A stretch of DNA of 64,000 bases from Bacteroidota bacterium (GTDB lineage: Bacteria > Bacteroidota > Bacteroidia > Bacteroidales > Dysgonomonadaceae): positions 61,619 to 125,618 of the forward strand of contig JAFADY010000003.1 in NCBI GenBank assembly GCA_023424395.1, given 5' to 3'. A program made the position numbers and the translations under genes. This document shows, piece by piece, positions 35,678 through 44,028 of the stretch. How positions within the stretch are numbered: the first letter of the stretch is position 1; each line of letters starts with the position of its first letter. The notes under the pieces were generated by a model. It saw nothing but the letters and a program-made list of their open reading frames with translations. It was not told the origin of the DNA and searched no databases.

Positions 35678-37699
35678 TTATTTGTTTGTTTTTTTCAGCA
35701 TATCTTCCAATTTTATCAATTGGTCGCGCCATTGCGCCGCTTCTAAAAACTCCAGTTTTTTTGCGGCATCCATCATTGCCTTGCGCGTTTTTTCGATTTG
35801 TTTTTTGAGGTCGTTCGTGGTTTCGTATTTCTCCGGCGGCTCTGATGCCATTGAGTAATAATCGGGTTCCACGTATGCTTTTGGCTCAATTGTGGGAACA
35901 GATTGCTGTCCCAGCGCCGATGATTTCGTTTTCTTAATTTGCGTGGGCGTGATTCCGTGTGCTTCGTTGTATTTTATTTGTTTTTCGCGCCGACGATTGG
36001 TTTCATCGATAGTTTTTTGCATACTATCGGTCATTTTATCGGCGTAAAAAATTACCCGACCGTTTACGTTTCGGGCGGCGCGCCCTGCGGTTTGCGTAAG
36101 TGAACGGTGCGAACGCAGAAAACCTTCTTTATCGGCGTCTAAAATGGCGACGAGCGATACTTCGGGAAAATCCAGCCCTTCGCGAAGCAAGTTCACACCA
36201 ATTAAGACATCGAACAAGCCGTTTCGTAAATCGTCCATAATTTTCACGCGCTCCAGCGTTTCTACATCGGAGTGGATATAGTTGCAGCGCACATCGTGGC
36301 TCGATAAATAATCGGTTAATTCTTCGGCCATTCGTTTGGTAAGCGTGGTTACAAGCACGCGTTCGTCGCGCTCCACACGAAGTTGGATTTCTTCCATCAA
36401 ATCATCGATCTGATTCAAACTCGGGCGTACATCGATGGGTGGATCGAGCAAACCAGTGGGACGAATTAACTGATCCACGACAATTCCTTCCGATTTTTCC
36501 AGTTCGTAATCGGCAGGCGTAGCGCTCACGAAAATAATTTCGGGCGTAAGCGACTCAAACTCTTCGAATTTAAGCGGGCGATTATCAATTGCCGCAGGCA
36601 AACGAAAACCGTATTCTACCAGATTGAGCTTGCGCGAATGGTCGCCACCGTACATGGCACGGATTTGGGGAACGGTTACGTGACTTTCGTCGATGACGGT
36701 GAGATAATCATCGGGGAAAAAATCGAGCAAACAGAACGGGCGCGTGCCGGGCAAACGGCCGTCGAAATAACGCGAATAATTTTCAATGCCGGAACAATAA
36801 CCGATTTCCTTTATCATTTCCACATCGTATGTAACACGTTCGTACAAGCGTTTTGCTTCCAACGGTTTACCGATGGATTGGAAAAACTCCACTTGCTTTC
36901 CCAAATCAATCTGAATTTCGTCGATAGCGCGAAAAATACGTTCTTTGGTGGTTACAAACAAGTTGGCGGGAAAAATCCGGTACGAATCCAATCGCTCAAT
37001 GGTAATTCCCGTAAGCGGATCGACCGATTCGATACTTTCGATTTCATCGCCCCAAAAAATTACGCGAATCAAAATATCGTCGTACGCCAAAAAAACATCC
37101 ACCGTATCGCCTTTTACGCGAAAGTTGCCACGATTGTACTCCGCCGTTTCGTTTCGCGAATACAAACTATTGACCAATAGGCGCAAAAAATGATCTCTAT
37201 CAAGGGTTGTCCCCACTTTTATATCGATGGTGGTTTTGTTGAAATCTTCGGGATTTCCGATTCCGTAAAGACACGAAACGGACGAAACTACGATTACATC
37301 CTGCCTTCCGGAAAGCAATGCCGAAGTGGTCGCAAGACGCAGTTTCTCCAGTTCATCGTTGATAGACAAGTCTTTTTCAATATACGTATCCGTGGTTGGA
37401 AGATAGGCTTCGGGTTGGTAATAATCGTAATACGACACGAAATATTCCACCGCGTTATTCGGGAAAAAGCTCTTAAACTCGCTGTACAATTGCGCAGCAA
37501 GCGTTTTGTTGTGGCTCATTACCAACGTGGGCTTGTTAATTTGCGCAATAACATTGGCAATGGTAAACGTTTTTCCCGAACCGGTTACGCCCAGCAACGT
37601 CTGATACGGAACTTTGTCTTTAAGTCCCGCAACAAGGGCTTTAATGGCTTCCGGTTGGTCGCCGGTGGGTTTATATTCTGAGGTGAGTTGAAAATTCAT
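35678..37699 (-). CDS. uvrB: Excinuclease ABC subunit B
   Basis: Damage-verification helicase of nucleotide excision repair, working with UvrA and UvrC. The 673-residue protein has Walker A GVTGSGKTF (37-45), the beta-hairpin region with YYDYYQPEAYLP, helicase motifs DESHVT and ATPADYE, QTAGRAARN, and a C-terminal UVR coiled-coil that binds UvrC. Start 37699 (MNFQLTSEYKPTGDQP) is the usual N-terminus; the longer frame would read into a REP hairpin 10 nt upstream. That hairpin therefore occupies the ribosome-binding and leader region. Confidence 0.96.
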   Translation of the reverse strand: MNFQLTSEYKPTGDQPEAIKALVAGLKDKVPYQTLLGVTGSGKTFTIANVIAQINKPTLVMSHNKTLAAQLYSEFKSFFPNNAVEYFVSYYDYYQPEAYLPTTDTYIEKDLSINDELEKLRLATTSALLSGRQDVIVVSSVSCLYGIGNPEDFNKTTIDIKVGTTLDRDHFLRLLVNSLYSRNETAEYNRGNFRVKGDTVDVFLAYDDILIRVIFWGDEIESIESVDPLTGITIERLDSYRIFPANLFVTTKERIFRAIDEIQIDLGKQVEFFQSIGKPLEAKRLYERVTYDVEMIKEIGYCSGIENYSRYFDGRLPGTRPFCLLDFFPDDYLTVIDESHVTVPQIRAMYGGDHSRKLNLVEYGFRLPAAIDNRPLKFEEFESLTPEIIFVSATPADYELEKSEGIVVDQLIRPTGLLDPPIDVRPSLNQIDDLMEEIQLRVERDERVLVTTLTKRMAEELTDYLSSHDVRCNYIHSDVETLERVKIMDDLRNGLFDVLIGVNLLREGLDFPEVSLVAILDADKEGFLRSHRSLTQTAGRAARNVNGRVIFYADKMTDSMQKTIDETNRRREKQIKYNEAHGITPTQIKKTKSSALGQQSVPTIEPKAYVEPDYYSMASEPPEKYETTNDLKKQIEKTRKAMMDAAKKLEFLEAAQWRDQLIKLEDMLKKTNK

Positions 37700-37709
37700 A
37701 GTGTTCAGC

Positions 37710-37740
37710 CTGAGGGCGTCACTCAAAGTGACACCCTCAG
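37710..37740. repeat. REP-like hairpin, left copy (next to uvrB start)
   Basis: A 31-nt imperfect palindrome: CTGAGGG and GTCAC arms with one internal mismatch and a 5-nt loop. It is the exact reverse complement of the copy at 38346-38376 on the other side of the RAYT gene. Confidence 0.9.
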
Positions 37741-37743
37741 TAT

Positions 37744-38331
37744 TTATTTCTGAAAAATTATATTAAAATCACCACATTTATCTTTTTCCACAAGTGTTCC
37801 GTTTCTTATCTCAGCGTAATCAAGATAAGAAGAAAACTCCCACTCTTCTTTACTTTCAACAAGGCCTCCTTTTACAGGATTTTCATGAATGTAATCAAAA
37901 CATACCTGTGGATAATCAAATTCCGATAAAGTTCTATTTATGATTGCTCCAAACTGAGAGTTAAAATACGAGGGTGAAACACCATCAATTTTTGTCACAC
38001 ATTCTGCTTTACAACCTTTACGAAACAAACTACCGCTACGTCCTTCCTGTAAATTTATCGCTCTTGTATATGAGCTTAACATGGTTCCTATACTGTGGTT
38101 TAAATTCTTTAATTCGATTGATTTCTCTTGAAGCACTTCTTTTAATTTTGTAGCTATCAATAGGTGAAAATGATTGGGCATTAGACACCACGCCAACACA
38201 TCGGCATAAGGCAAAATATGCTGTTTCACTTTTTTGAGAAAAAACAGATAATTATCTCTTGAAAAGAAAACAATCTGCTTATTATTACCCTGATTATAAA
38301 TATGGTATAAGTTATCTACTTGAAAATGCAT
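37744..38331 (-). CDS. REP-associated tyrosine transposase (RAYT, Y1 family)
   Basis: A 195-residue Y1-type HUH endonuclease starting MHFQVDNLYHIYNQGNNKQ. The HUH motif is in MPNHFHLLI and the catalytic Tyr in FDYIHENPVKGGLV, a strong RAYT signature (YIHxNPVKAGL). RSGSLFRKGCKAE resembles the usual RxGSLFQRRFK motif. RAYTs act on palindromic REP sequences rather than normal IS ends. The gene looks intact and lies between two inverted copies of a 31-bp hairpin, in the interval between uvrB and the zinc-ribbon gene. Confidence 0.93.
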   Translation of the reverse strand: MHFQVDNLYHIYNQGNNKQIVFFSRDNYLFFLKKVKQHILPYADVLAWCLMPNHFHLLIATKLKEVLQEKSIELKNLNHSIGTMLSSYTRAINLQEGRSGSLFRKGCKAECVTKIDGVSPSYFNSQFGAIINRTLSEFDYPQVCFDYIHENPVKGGLVESKEEWEFSSYLDYAEIRNGTLVEKDKCGDFNIIFQK

Positions 38332-38345
38332 ACATAATTTACTTA

Positions 38346-38376
38346 CTGAGGGTGTCACTTTGAGTGACGCCCTCAG
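38346..38376. repeat. REP-like hairpin, right copy
   Basis: Identical to the reverse complement of 37710-37740 over all 31 nt (CTGAGGG...CCCTCAG). It ends 5 nt before the stop codon of the zinc-ribbon gene, so the element fills the whole intergenic space. Confidence 0.9.
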
Positions 38377-38381
38377 TTAAT

Positions 38382-39527
38382 TCACGGCGCCCCCTGAAAA
38401 GGTTTAGTCTCGTTGATAGTAATTATTTTAAAATCCCTGTCGAGTTCCATGTGAACGATGTATCCGGAAACGATTTTATTTTGGCCGTTTTCATCCAAAA
38501 AAGATTTTTGAACAGGTACATTTACATCGTAATGTTCTATCAATGTTCTTTCGTAGGCGGTAGCATCTATTGTTGGAGCAAACTTAATTGTGGGAGCCTG
38601 ACTCCTTGAACCTGAAATAATGAGATTACCCACAATTTCTTCTCTCGTGCCGCCTTTGACATCGAAAAACCGATAAACGGTGGGCGCCAGATATGAACTT
38701 ATTCTATTGGCATTTACCGATGACAAGGCAGTGAAAAAGCCGTCAACTACCATTTTGATGCTATCCAAGTGAGTTTTTGTTACGGGATATGATTGAAAAA
38801 GCATATCGTACCGATCTTTTGCTTCCGCAAAATAATCTCCATCAAACTCCCCGCTTTGCGAAAGCACCATGTACTTTGAGTAGCCTTCGGCGGTGTTATC
38901 GTTAAGGGTAGCGACCCAGGTTAATGAATCCAATCGTTTTTTTATCAAAGGAATGTACGGACTATCCGCATTTTTGTTCATAAAATCGCGTAACTCGGCA
39001 GTATTTTCCGATCGTTGTAATTGGTGCCAGGCCGAAACCTCATCGGTTTTTAAGTTCATTACCTTTTTTTCGGCATCGTTATAATATTTTCCTTGTGGAA
39101 ACTCTTCCATATACGAAAGATAAGCTCCTATGGTGTTTTCTCTGGTGGCTGTTTCCCATTTCGATCTGTCCAAATTTCCTTTTTTAACCACTTGCCCGTA
39201 ATAGAAAAATCCGACAACCAATAAAACTGCCAAAATTAAAATAGCCATAAAAATTATGCCTCTTTTCTTCTTTTTTCGATTCAGGTGAGACTCCGAAGAT
39301 ATGATGACCGTTTCGTTTTCAGACGTATCAATCACAGGGTGTTTCTCGGGTAATTCATCCGATTCAACAACAGCCGCAGGAGATTGGTTTCCTTCTAAAA
39401 CATGAATGTCGGATTCCGTTTCGGGAACATCCACTTCATATTCCGTTTCGACTTTACTTTTGCAATCGTCGCAAAAAACAGCTTTTTCCGATTTATATTT
39501 TCCGCAAAGTGGGCATAATTCAGACAT
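38382..39527 (-). CDS. Zinc-ribbon membrane-anchored protein of unknown function
   Basis: A 381-residue protein. N-terminal zinc ribbon CPLC-x12-CDDC (5-23), an acidic low-complexity linker (about 28-85), one transmembrane helix (about 91-111, FMAILILAVLLVVGFFYYG) after a KKKKR stop-transfer cluster, then a large outside part. The latter holds helical repeats (AYLSYMEEFPQGKYYNDAEKK and related) that look like tetratricopeptide-type units, and a C-terminal alpha+beta domain (about 255-375, FFTALSSVNANRISSYLAP) of NTF2-like appearance. Orientation inferred: ribbon in the cytoplasm, rest in the periplasm. Function unknown. Confidence 0.8.
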   Translation of the reverse strand: MSELCPLCGKYKSEKAVFCDDCKSKVETEYEVDVPETESDIHVLEGNQSPAAVVESDELPEKHPVIDTSENETVIISSESHLNRKKKKRGIIFMAILILAVLLVVGFFYYGQVVKKGNLDRSKWETATRENTIGAYLSYMEEFPQGKYYNDAEKKVMNLKTDEVSAWHQLQRSENTAELRDFMNKNADSPYIPLIKKRLDSLTWVATLNDNTAEGYSKYMVLSQSGEFDGDYFAEAKDRYDMLFQSYPVTKTHLDSIKMVVDGFFTALSSVNANRISSYLAPTVYRFFDVKGGTREEIVGNLIISGSRSQAPTIKFAPTIDATAYERTLIEHYDVNVPVQKSFLDENGQNKIVSGYIVHMELDRDFKIITINETKPFQGAP

Positions 39528-39652
39528 AGTGATTTAGTATAAATGGTTTGTACAAAGATAAAAAATCATCGGTTATAACAGTAAGAAATCATTCTTCTTT
39601 TTGCAGTAAGTTGTAAAGTTCGTATATTTGAACGTTGTAATCGACCTATAAA

Positions 39653-40165
39653 ATGATAGAAATAATTTCTGCGGAAAGAGACCGAATTAAAGATATACAA
39701 TCTGTGTCGGCTGTTGCCTGGCCACACGCTTTTAAAGATATTTTGTCGGCATCACAAATCGTTTATATGATGAATTGGATGTATAGTGATGAAGGTTTGT
39801 CGGATCAAATTGAAAAGAAAAAACACCGATATTTTATTGCACAATCCGATGGAGAAAATGTCGGTTATCTGTCCATAGAACATAATTGTGAACAAACCGG
39901 AAAAACAAAAATCCACAAGCTCTATATCTTGCCCGAGCGGCAAAAAAAAGGAATAGGAAAATTGTTGATCGAAAAAGCTGCCCAAGAGGCAAAACGAATG
40001 CAGGACATGGCTATTTATCTCAATGTTAACAAATATAACGAAAACGCAATTGCGTTTTATAAGCGGCTGGGATTTTTTTTGGCGAAAGAAGAAATTATTG
40101 ATATAGGCAACGGCTTTGTAATGGACGATTTTGTTTTTGAATTACAATTAACAAGCAATGAGTAA
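39653..40165 (+). CDS. GNAT-family N-acetyltransferase
   Basis: A 170-residue acetyl-CoA-dependent transferase. The CoA-binding motif is LPERQKKGIGKLLIEKA (Q/RxxGxG/A), preceded by KIHKLYI, and the C-terminal YLNVNKYNENAIAFYKRLGF is typical of the RimI-like group. Substrate unknown. It overlaps dgkA by 8 nt and heads a three-gene operon. Confidence 0.9.
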   Translation: MIEIISAERDRIKDIQSVSAVAWPHAFKDILSASQIVYMMNWMYSDEGLSDQIEKKKHRYFIAQSDGENVGYLSIEHNCEQTGKTKIHKLYILPERQKKGIGKLLIEKAAQEAKRMQDMAIYLNVNKYNENAIAFYKRLGFFLAKEEIIDIGNGFVMDDFVFELQLTSNE

Positions 40166-40526
40166 TTATTTTAAAAAAAGGATCTTATCCTTTAAATACG
40201 CTTTTCAAGGCGTTCGTACTTTATTTTCTCAGACTCCTAATGCGCTCGTTCATTTGATTTTGACTGTTTTAGCCATAACATTGGGATTTGCATTACAAAT
40301 TTCAAAAACAGAGTGGCTGGCCATCGTTATAGTTATAGGCTTGGTTTTTGCCTTAGAAGCTATTAACACAGCTCTTGAGAACTTGGCCGATTTTACTTGT
40401 AAAAAAGAAATCCACCCTACCATAAAACGAGTAAAAGACTTGGCGGCGGCGGGTGTTTTATTTGCTGCCCTGGCAGCAGTAGTAATAGGAATAATTGTGT
40501 TTCTTCCGAAAATTTTGACACTTTAA
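40158..40526 (+). CDS. dgkA: Diacylglycerol/undecaprenol kinase (DgkA family)
   Basis: A 122-residue membrane kinase with three helices. FKYAFQGVRTLFSQTPNALVH is the amphipathic N-terminus, and ALEAINTALENLAD is the active-site motif (E-AxNTA-E-xxxD), followed by IHPTIKRVKDLAAAGV. In Gram-positive and Bacteroidetes members the likely substrate is undecaprenol or diacylglycerol. It overlaps the GNAT gene by 8 nt and is followed after 1 nt by the helicase gene. Confidence 0.92.
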   Translation: MSNYFKKRILSFKYAFQGVRTLFSQTPNALVHLILTVLAITLGFALQISKTEWLAIVIVIGLVFALEAINTALENLADFTCKKEIHPTIKRVKDLAAAGVLFAALAAVVIGIIVFLPKILTL

Positions 40527-40527
40527 A

Positions 40528-43500
40528 ATGGTGGAAACGAAAAATTACATACTTGAAATTCAGGAACAATCTTTATCGGAAATCGACGCCAATGAAAAAC
40601 TGCTCCGATTAAAAAAAATTTTAGAACGTCTTTGCAAAGAAATTACACAAGACGAACCGATACAATTTTCCACCCTTTTTTCGCGTCTGGTATTTTTGGC
40701 ACAAAAATATAGGTTACCAAAACGCCTGGAATGGCAATTGCAACACCTGCGTGTATCGGCTAACGCCGTTAGAAAAAAGCAAAAACAAATAGACCATTCT
40801 TATTACAAAACAGCTGAGCAGGCTGTTTATGATTTCATCGGATCGGTTTCAGGTCAAAGCTCATCGGTTGCGGAATCGGAAATTCCTTTGCAAAATCAGG
40901 CTCTCGATGAAAAATACCTTCGATTGTATGTACAAACTATTGATCGCGAGAAAAAATTAATTCATTGTGTTTCGGAAAATTCCCCGGGAGCCGATATAAT
41001 TGTGAAATACGGCGTGGACCCCGACAACAAAGCATTCGATTCTTGCATAACAAGATTTTGGGAAGGCGCGCAAATAAACATAGTTGATTATCAGATAAAT
41101 AAAAACGGATATTTAATCCCGAAACTCTTGGTTTTAGAACCCGATTATCTGATAGACGCCTCGTCCATTGCCGAATGTTTTCAGGATTATTACATCACGC
41201 CGCTCCTTTATTTTCGGAATAAATTCGAAACGATAGAAAACCGTTCTTATTTACTTTTGGGAAACCTGGCTAACTTTTTTCTGGATGAATTGGTTTATGC
41301 GGATAATCCCGAAGATGTTTCTTTCGATGAGGTTTTTTTCCGATCTTTCAAAGCATCGCCTTTTGAATACACGAGTTGTAAGGACCTTACCGATGCGGAT
41401 GATTTTCGCGATTTTATAAAAAACGCGCGCGATCAATTCAAAAACATTAAGCGAGTTATAGCCGGTGATTTTCCGCGGCGAGGCATCCATGTAAAAAAAT
41501 GCACTCTGGAGCCTTCTTTTTTCAGCGAAAAATATGGCTTTCAGGGACGGCTCGACTTGCTGCAAGCGGAACGTAACAATTACAAAATCATAGAACTTAA
41601 ATCGGGGAAACTTCCCTACCCTTGTTACAATGCAGGTGTAATTTCTTTGAATCACGAAGTGCAAACCGGCGTTTATCGGTTTATGGTCGAAAGTGTTTTC
41701 GATGCTGATGCGCGCAATATCGAAGCAGCGATTTTGTACTCATCCGGCAACAATGAAGGCGAAAATCTCCGTTTCGTAGCCGAATTTCAACAGTTGGAAA
41801 AAGAGATCATCAATTTACGGAATCTCATTGTGGCCAACGAATATGCCTTAATGCAGGGCGATTTATCGACCGTGGAAAAAATGTTCGAAGACCTTTTTGC
41901 AACAACAGATTTTGCCAAACCATCCGCCCGTTTTTATACGGATAAAATGGAAAACTTTAAGCAAATCCTTCGACAATGCACACCGCTTGAGCTTAAGTAT
42001 TTTTACAGGTTTATTTCTTTTGTCTCCCGAGAGTTGTTTTTGCAAAAGATCGGAGATATTGAATATGAATCTCCGGCGGGAACTGCCTCTTTGTGGAACA
42101 GCGATTTCACAGAGCGCGCCGAAGCGCTGGATGTGCTTTACGATCTTTCTATTGAAAACATAGATGATTCGGGCAACGATATGTTCGTTGTTTTTAAACG
42201 CAACCATTCCGAAAATGATATTGTGAATTTTCGCGAGGGCGAAATCTGTATTGTTTATCCGCGTAACGATGAAAAAGACAATGTGCTTAACAAACAAATC
42301 CTCAAAGCAAGTTTGGTAGCCATACAAAAAGATTTTGTGCAGGTTCGTTTCAGGTACAAACAAAGAAATCGCGATTTTTTCAACGATAACATCTATTGGG
42401 CAATCGAGCACGACCGATTGGATTCTTCGGTAAACGGCATGTTTAAATCTCTTTTTTCTTTTCTGCAGGCGCCGAAAGAAAAACGGGATCTATTATTAGG
42501 ATTGAAAGCTCCGCAGTTTGATGAGATAAGTTCCGCAAGCGAATATCCCGAAAGCATTATCCAAAAAGCGTTAGCTGCAAATGTTTATTTTCTGATAGTG
42601 GGCCCTCCCGGAACGGGAAAAACATCTATTTTCGCCCGCAAACTGGTAGAGGAAATTTACGCCGATAAAACAAAAAATATGTTGGTGCTCGCTTACACCA
42701 ACCGTGCCGTGGATGAACTTTGCGAAGCCATTCATGCTGCTTTCGGGTGCGTCGGGCAAGCTTGCGATAAATATATTCGGATTGGCACGGAACTTTCTTG
42801 CGATGAACAATTTAGAAATAGATTGCTGCAAAACATTTCGGAAAAGGCCGAAAATCGCGAAGCGATAAGAAATGAAATAGAAAAAACCCGCATATTTGTT
42901 TCAACAGTAGCTTCTATAAACGGGAAATTAAAATTATTGGAACTGAAAAAATTCGATGTGGCTATTATCGATGAAGCATCGCAAATTTTGGAGCCACAAA
43001 TCATCGGGCTCTTACCTAAATTCGAAAAATTCATCATGATAGGCGATCACAACCAATTGTCGACCATCGTTTTACAAAAACGTCTTTTTTCGCGTGTTCG
43101 CGAACCGGAGCTTAACAAAATCGGTATTGTGGATTGTAGAGACTCTTTGTTTGAACGTTTGCTCAGAAATTGTGTAAAAAACAATTGGAAAAACGCAACA
43201 GCCCAACTTACTTATCAAGGGCGAATGCACGTAGAGATAGCTGCTTTTCCCGGTAAATATTTTTACTCGGATCAGTTATTTCCTGTAAAAGATTGGCAGA
43301 CGGAAAACTTAAAATTGCTATTTGCGAAAGACAACTCTCTATTCGATGAAAAAATCACGAATAATCGCATAACTTTCTTTTCTACCGAAAACTTGGCCGG
43401 CAACCTTAAATCTACAAAAACCAATGAGTATGAAGCTGATACTATAATCTCCATTACAGAATCCATAGTGGAAACCTATAAGCGAAACAAGCTGTCGTTT

Positions 43501-43857
43501 AGTGGCAGAGAGATTGGGATTATAGCGCCATATCGCAACCAGATAGCGTTAATTAGGCATAAATTACAGGAGACCGACATTCCGGATCAGGAAAATATTA
43601 TGATAGATACCGTTGAAAGATTTCAGGGAAGCCAACGAAATATTATGTTGATCTCGTTTTGCGTAAACAAGGCTTATCAACTTAATTTCCTTTGCAATAT
43701 GGATGCCGAAGGCAAGGTGGACAGAAAGTTAAACGTTGCTTTAACTCGCGCTCGTAAACAAATGTTTTTGGTGGGAAACGCAAGAATTTTAGAAAAACAT
43801 CCGGTTTACGCCAATTTATTGGAATTTTTGAAGAATAAAAAAATTATTTTGAAATGA
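40528..43857 (+). CDS. Dna2-like nuclease-helicase (PD-(D/E)XK plus superfamily 1 helicase)
   Basis: A 1109-residue fusion. A Cas4/Dna2-type nuclease lies at about 150-420: GFQGRLDLL (active Asp, about 339), IIELKSGK (ExK, about 355-360) and HEVQTGVYRF (QxxxY). A superfamily 1B-like helicase follows: Walker A GPPGTGKTS (about 691-699), DVAIIDEASQ (about 810), MIGDHNQLSTIV, then VERFQGSQRN (about 1028) and LNVALTRARKQMFLVGN. Cys residues flank the nuclease (SCKDL, KKCTLEP, LPYPCYN), but a full Fe-S set is uncertain. Function could be replication-fork or break repair, or defence. It sits 1 nt after dgkA. Confidence 0.9.
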   Translation: MVETKNYILEIQEQSLSEIDANEKLLRLKKILERLCKEITQDEPIQFSTLFSRLVFLAQKYRLPKRLEWQLQHLRVSANAVRKKQKQIDHSYYKTAEQAVYDFIGSVSGQSSSVAESEIPLQNQALDEKYLRLYVQTIDREKKLIHCVSENSPGADIIVKYGVDPDNKAFDSCITRFWEGAQINIVDYQINKNGYLIPKLLVLEPDYLIDASSIAECFQDYYITPLLYFRNKFETIENRSYLLLGNLANFFLDELVYADNPEDVSFDEVFFRSFKASPFEYTSCKDLTDADDFRDFIKNARDQFKNIKRVIAGDFPRRGIHVKKCTLEPSFFSEKYGFQGRLDLLQAERNNYKIIELKSGKLPYPCYNAGVISLNHEVQTGVYRFMVESVFDADARNIEAAILYSSGNNEGENLRFVAEFQQLEKEIINLRNLIVANEYALMQGDLSTVEKMFEDLFATTDFAKPSARFYTDKMENFKQILRQCTPLELKYFYRFISFVSRELFLQKIGDIEYESPAGTASLWNSDFTERAEALDVLYDLSIENIDDSGNDMFVVFKRNHSENDIVNFREGEICIVYPRNDEKDNVLNKQILKASLVAIQKDFVQVRFRYKQRNRDFFNDNIYWAIEHDRLDSSVNGMFKSLFSFLQAPKEKRDLLLGLKAPQFDEISSASEYPESIIQKALAANVYFLIVGPPGTGKTSIFARKLVEEIYADKTKNMLVLAYTNRAVDELCEAIHAAFGCVGQACDKYIRIGTELSCDEQFRNRLLQNISEKAENREAIRNEIEKTRIFVSTVASINGKLKLLELKKFDVAIIDEASQILEPQIIGLLPKFEKFIMIGDHNQLSTIVLQKRLFSRVREPELNKIGIVDCRDSLFERLLRNCVKNNWKNATAQLTYQGRMHVEIAAFPGKYFYSDQLFPVKDWQTENLKLLFAKDNSLFDEKITNNRITFFSTENLAGNLKSTKTNEYEADTIISITESIVETYKRNKLSFSGREIGIIAPYRNQIALIRHKLQETDIPDQENIMIDTVERFQGSQRNIMLISFCVNKAYQLNFLCNMDAEGKVDRKLNVALTRARKQMFLVGNARILEKHPVYANLLEFLKNKKIILK

Positions 43858-43894
43858 TAATCTGAATTCCGGTATCATTATCGCGGAAATTTTG

Positions 43895-43902
43895 TAACTT
43901 TG
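43895..43902 (+). promoter_or_regulatory. -7 box of tRNA-Gln
   Basis: TAACTTTG fits TAnnTTTG, 15 nt before the tRNA 5' end. No TTTG is found at the usual distance upstream. Confidence 0.6.
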
Positions 43903-43917
43903 TCATCTCAAATTCAT

Positions 43918-43988
43918 TGTCTTATGGTGTAATGGTAGCACAACAGATTCTGGTCCTGTTTGTCTAAGTTCGAATCTTAGTAAGACAA
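43918..43988 (+). tRNA. tRNA-Gln(CTG)
   Basis: A 71-nt tRNA. Acceptor TGTCTTA/TAAGACA, D-arm TGGTGTAATGGTAGCA, anticodon loop TTCTGGT (CTG) and T-arm TAAGTTCGAATCTTA. The innermost anticodon-stem pair is A-C. It is followed closely by a hairpin with a T-run. Confidence 0.93.
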
Positions 43989-43997
43989 CATAAAGTC

Positions 43998-44028
43998 AGA
44001 CTGTTGTAGATAATCGGCAGTCTTTTTT
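43998..44028 (+). terminator. Terminator of tRNA-Gln, abutting the HD gene
   Basis: A stem AGACTG/CAGTCT with a 14-nt loop followed by T(5). The last T directly precedes the ATG of the HD-domain gene, so read-through would be needed for that gene to be expressed from the tRNA promoter. Confidence 0.65.
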
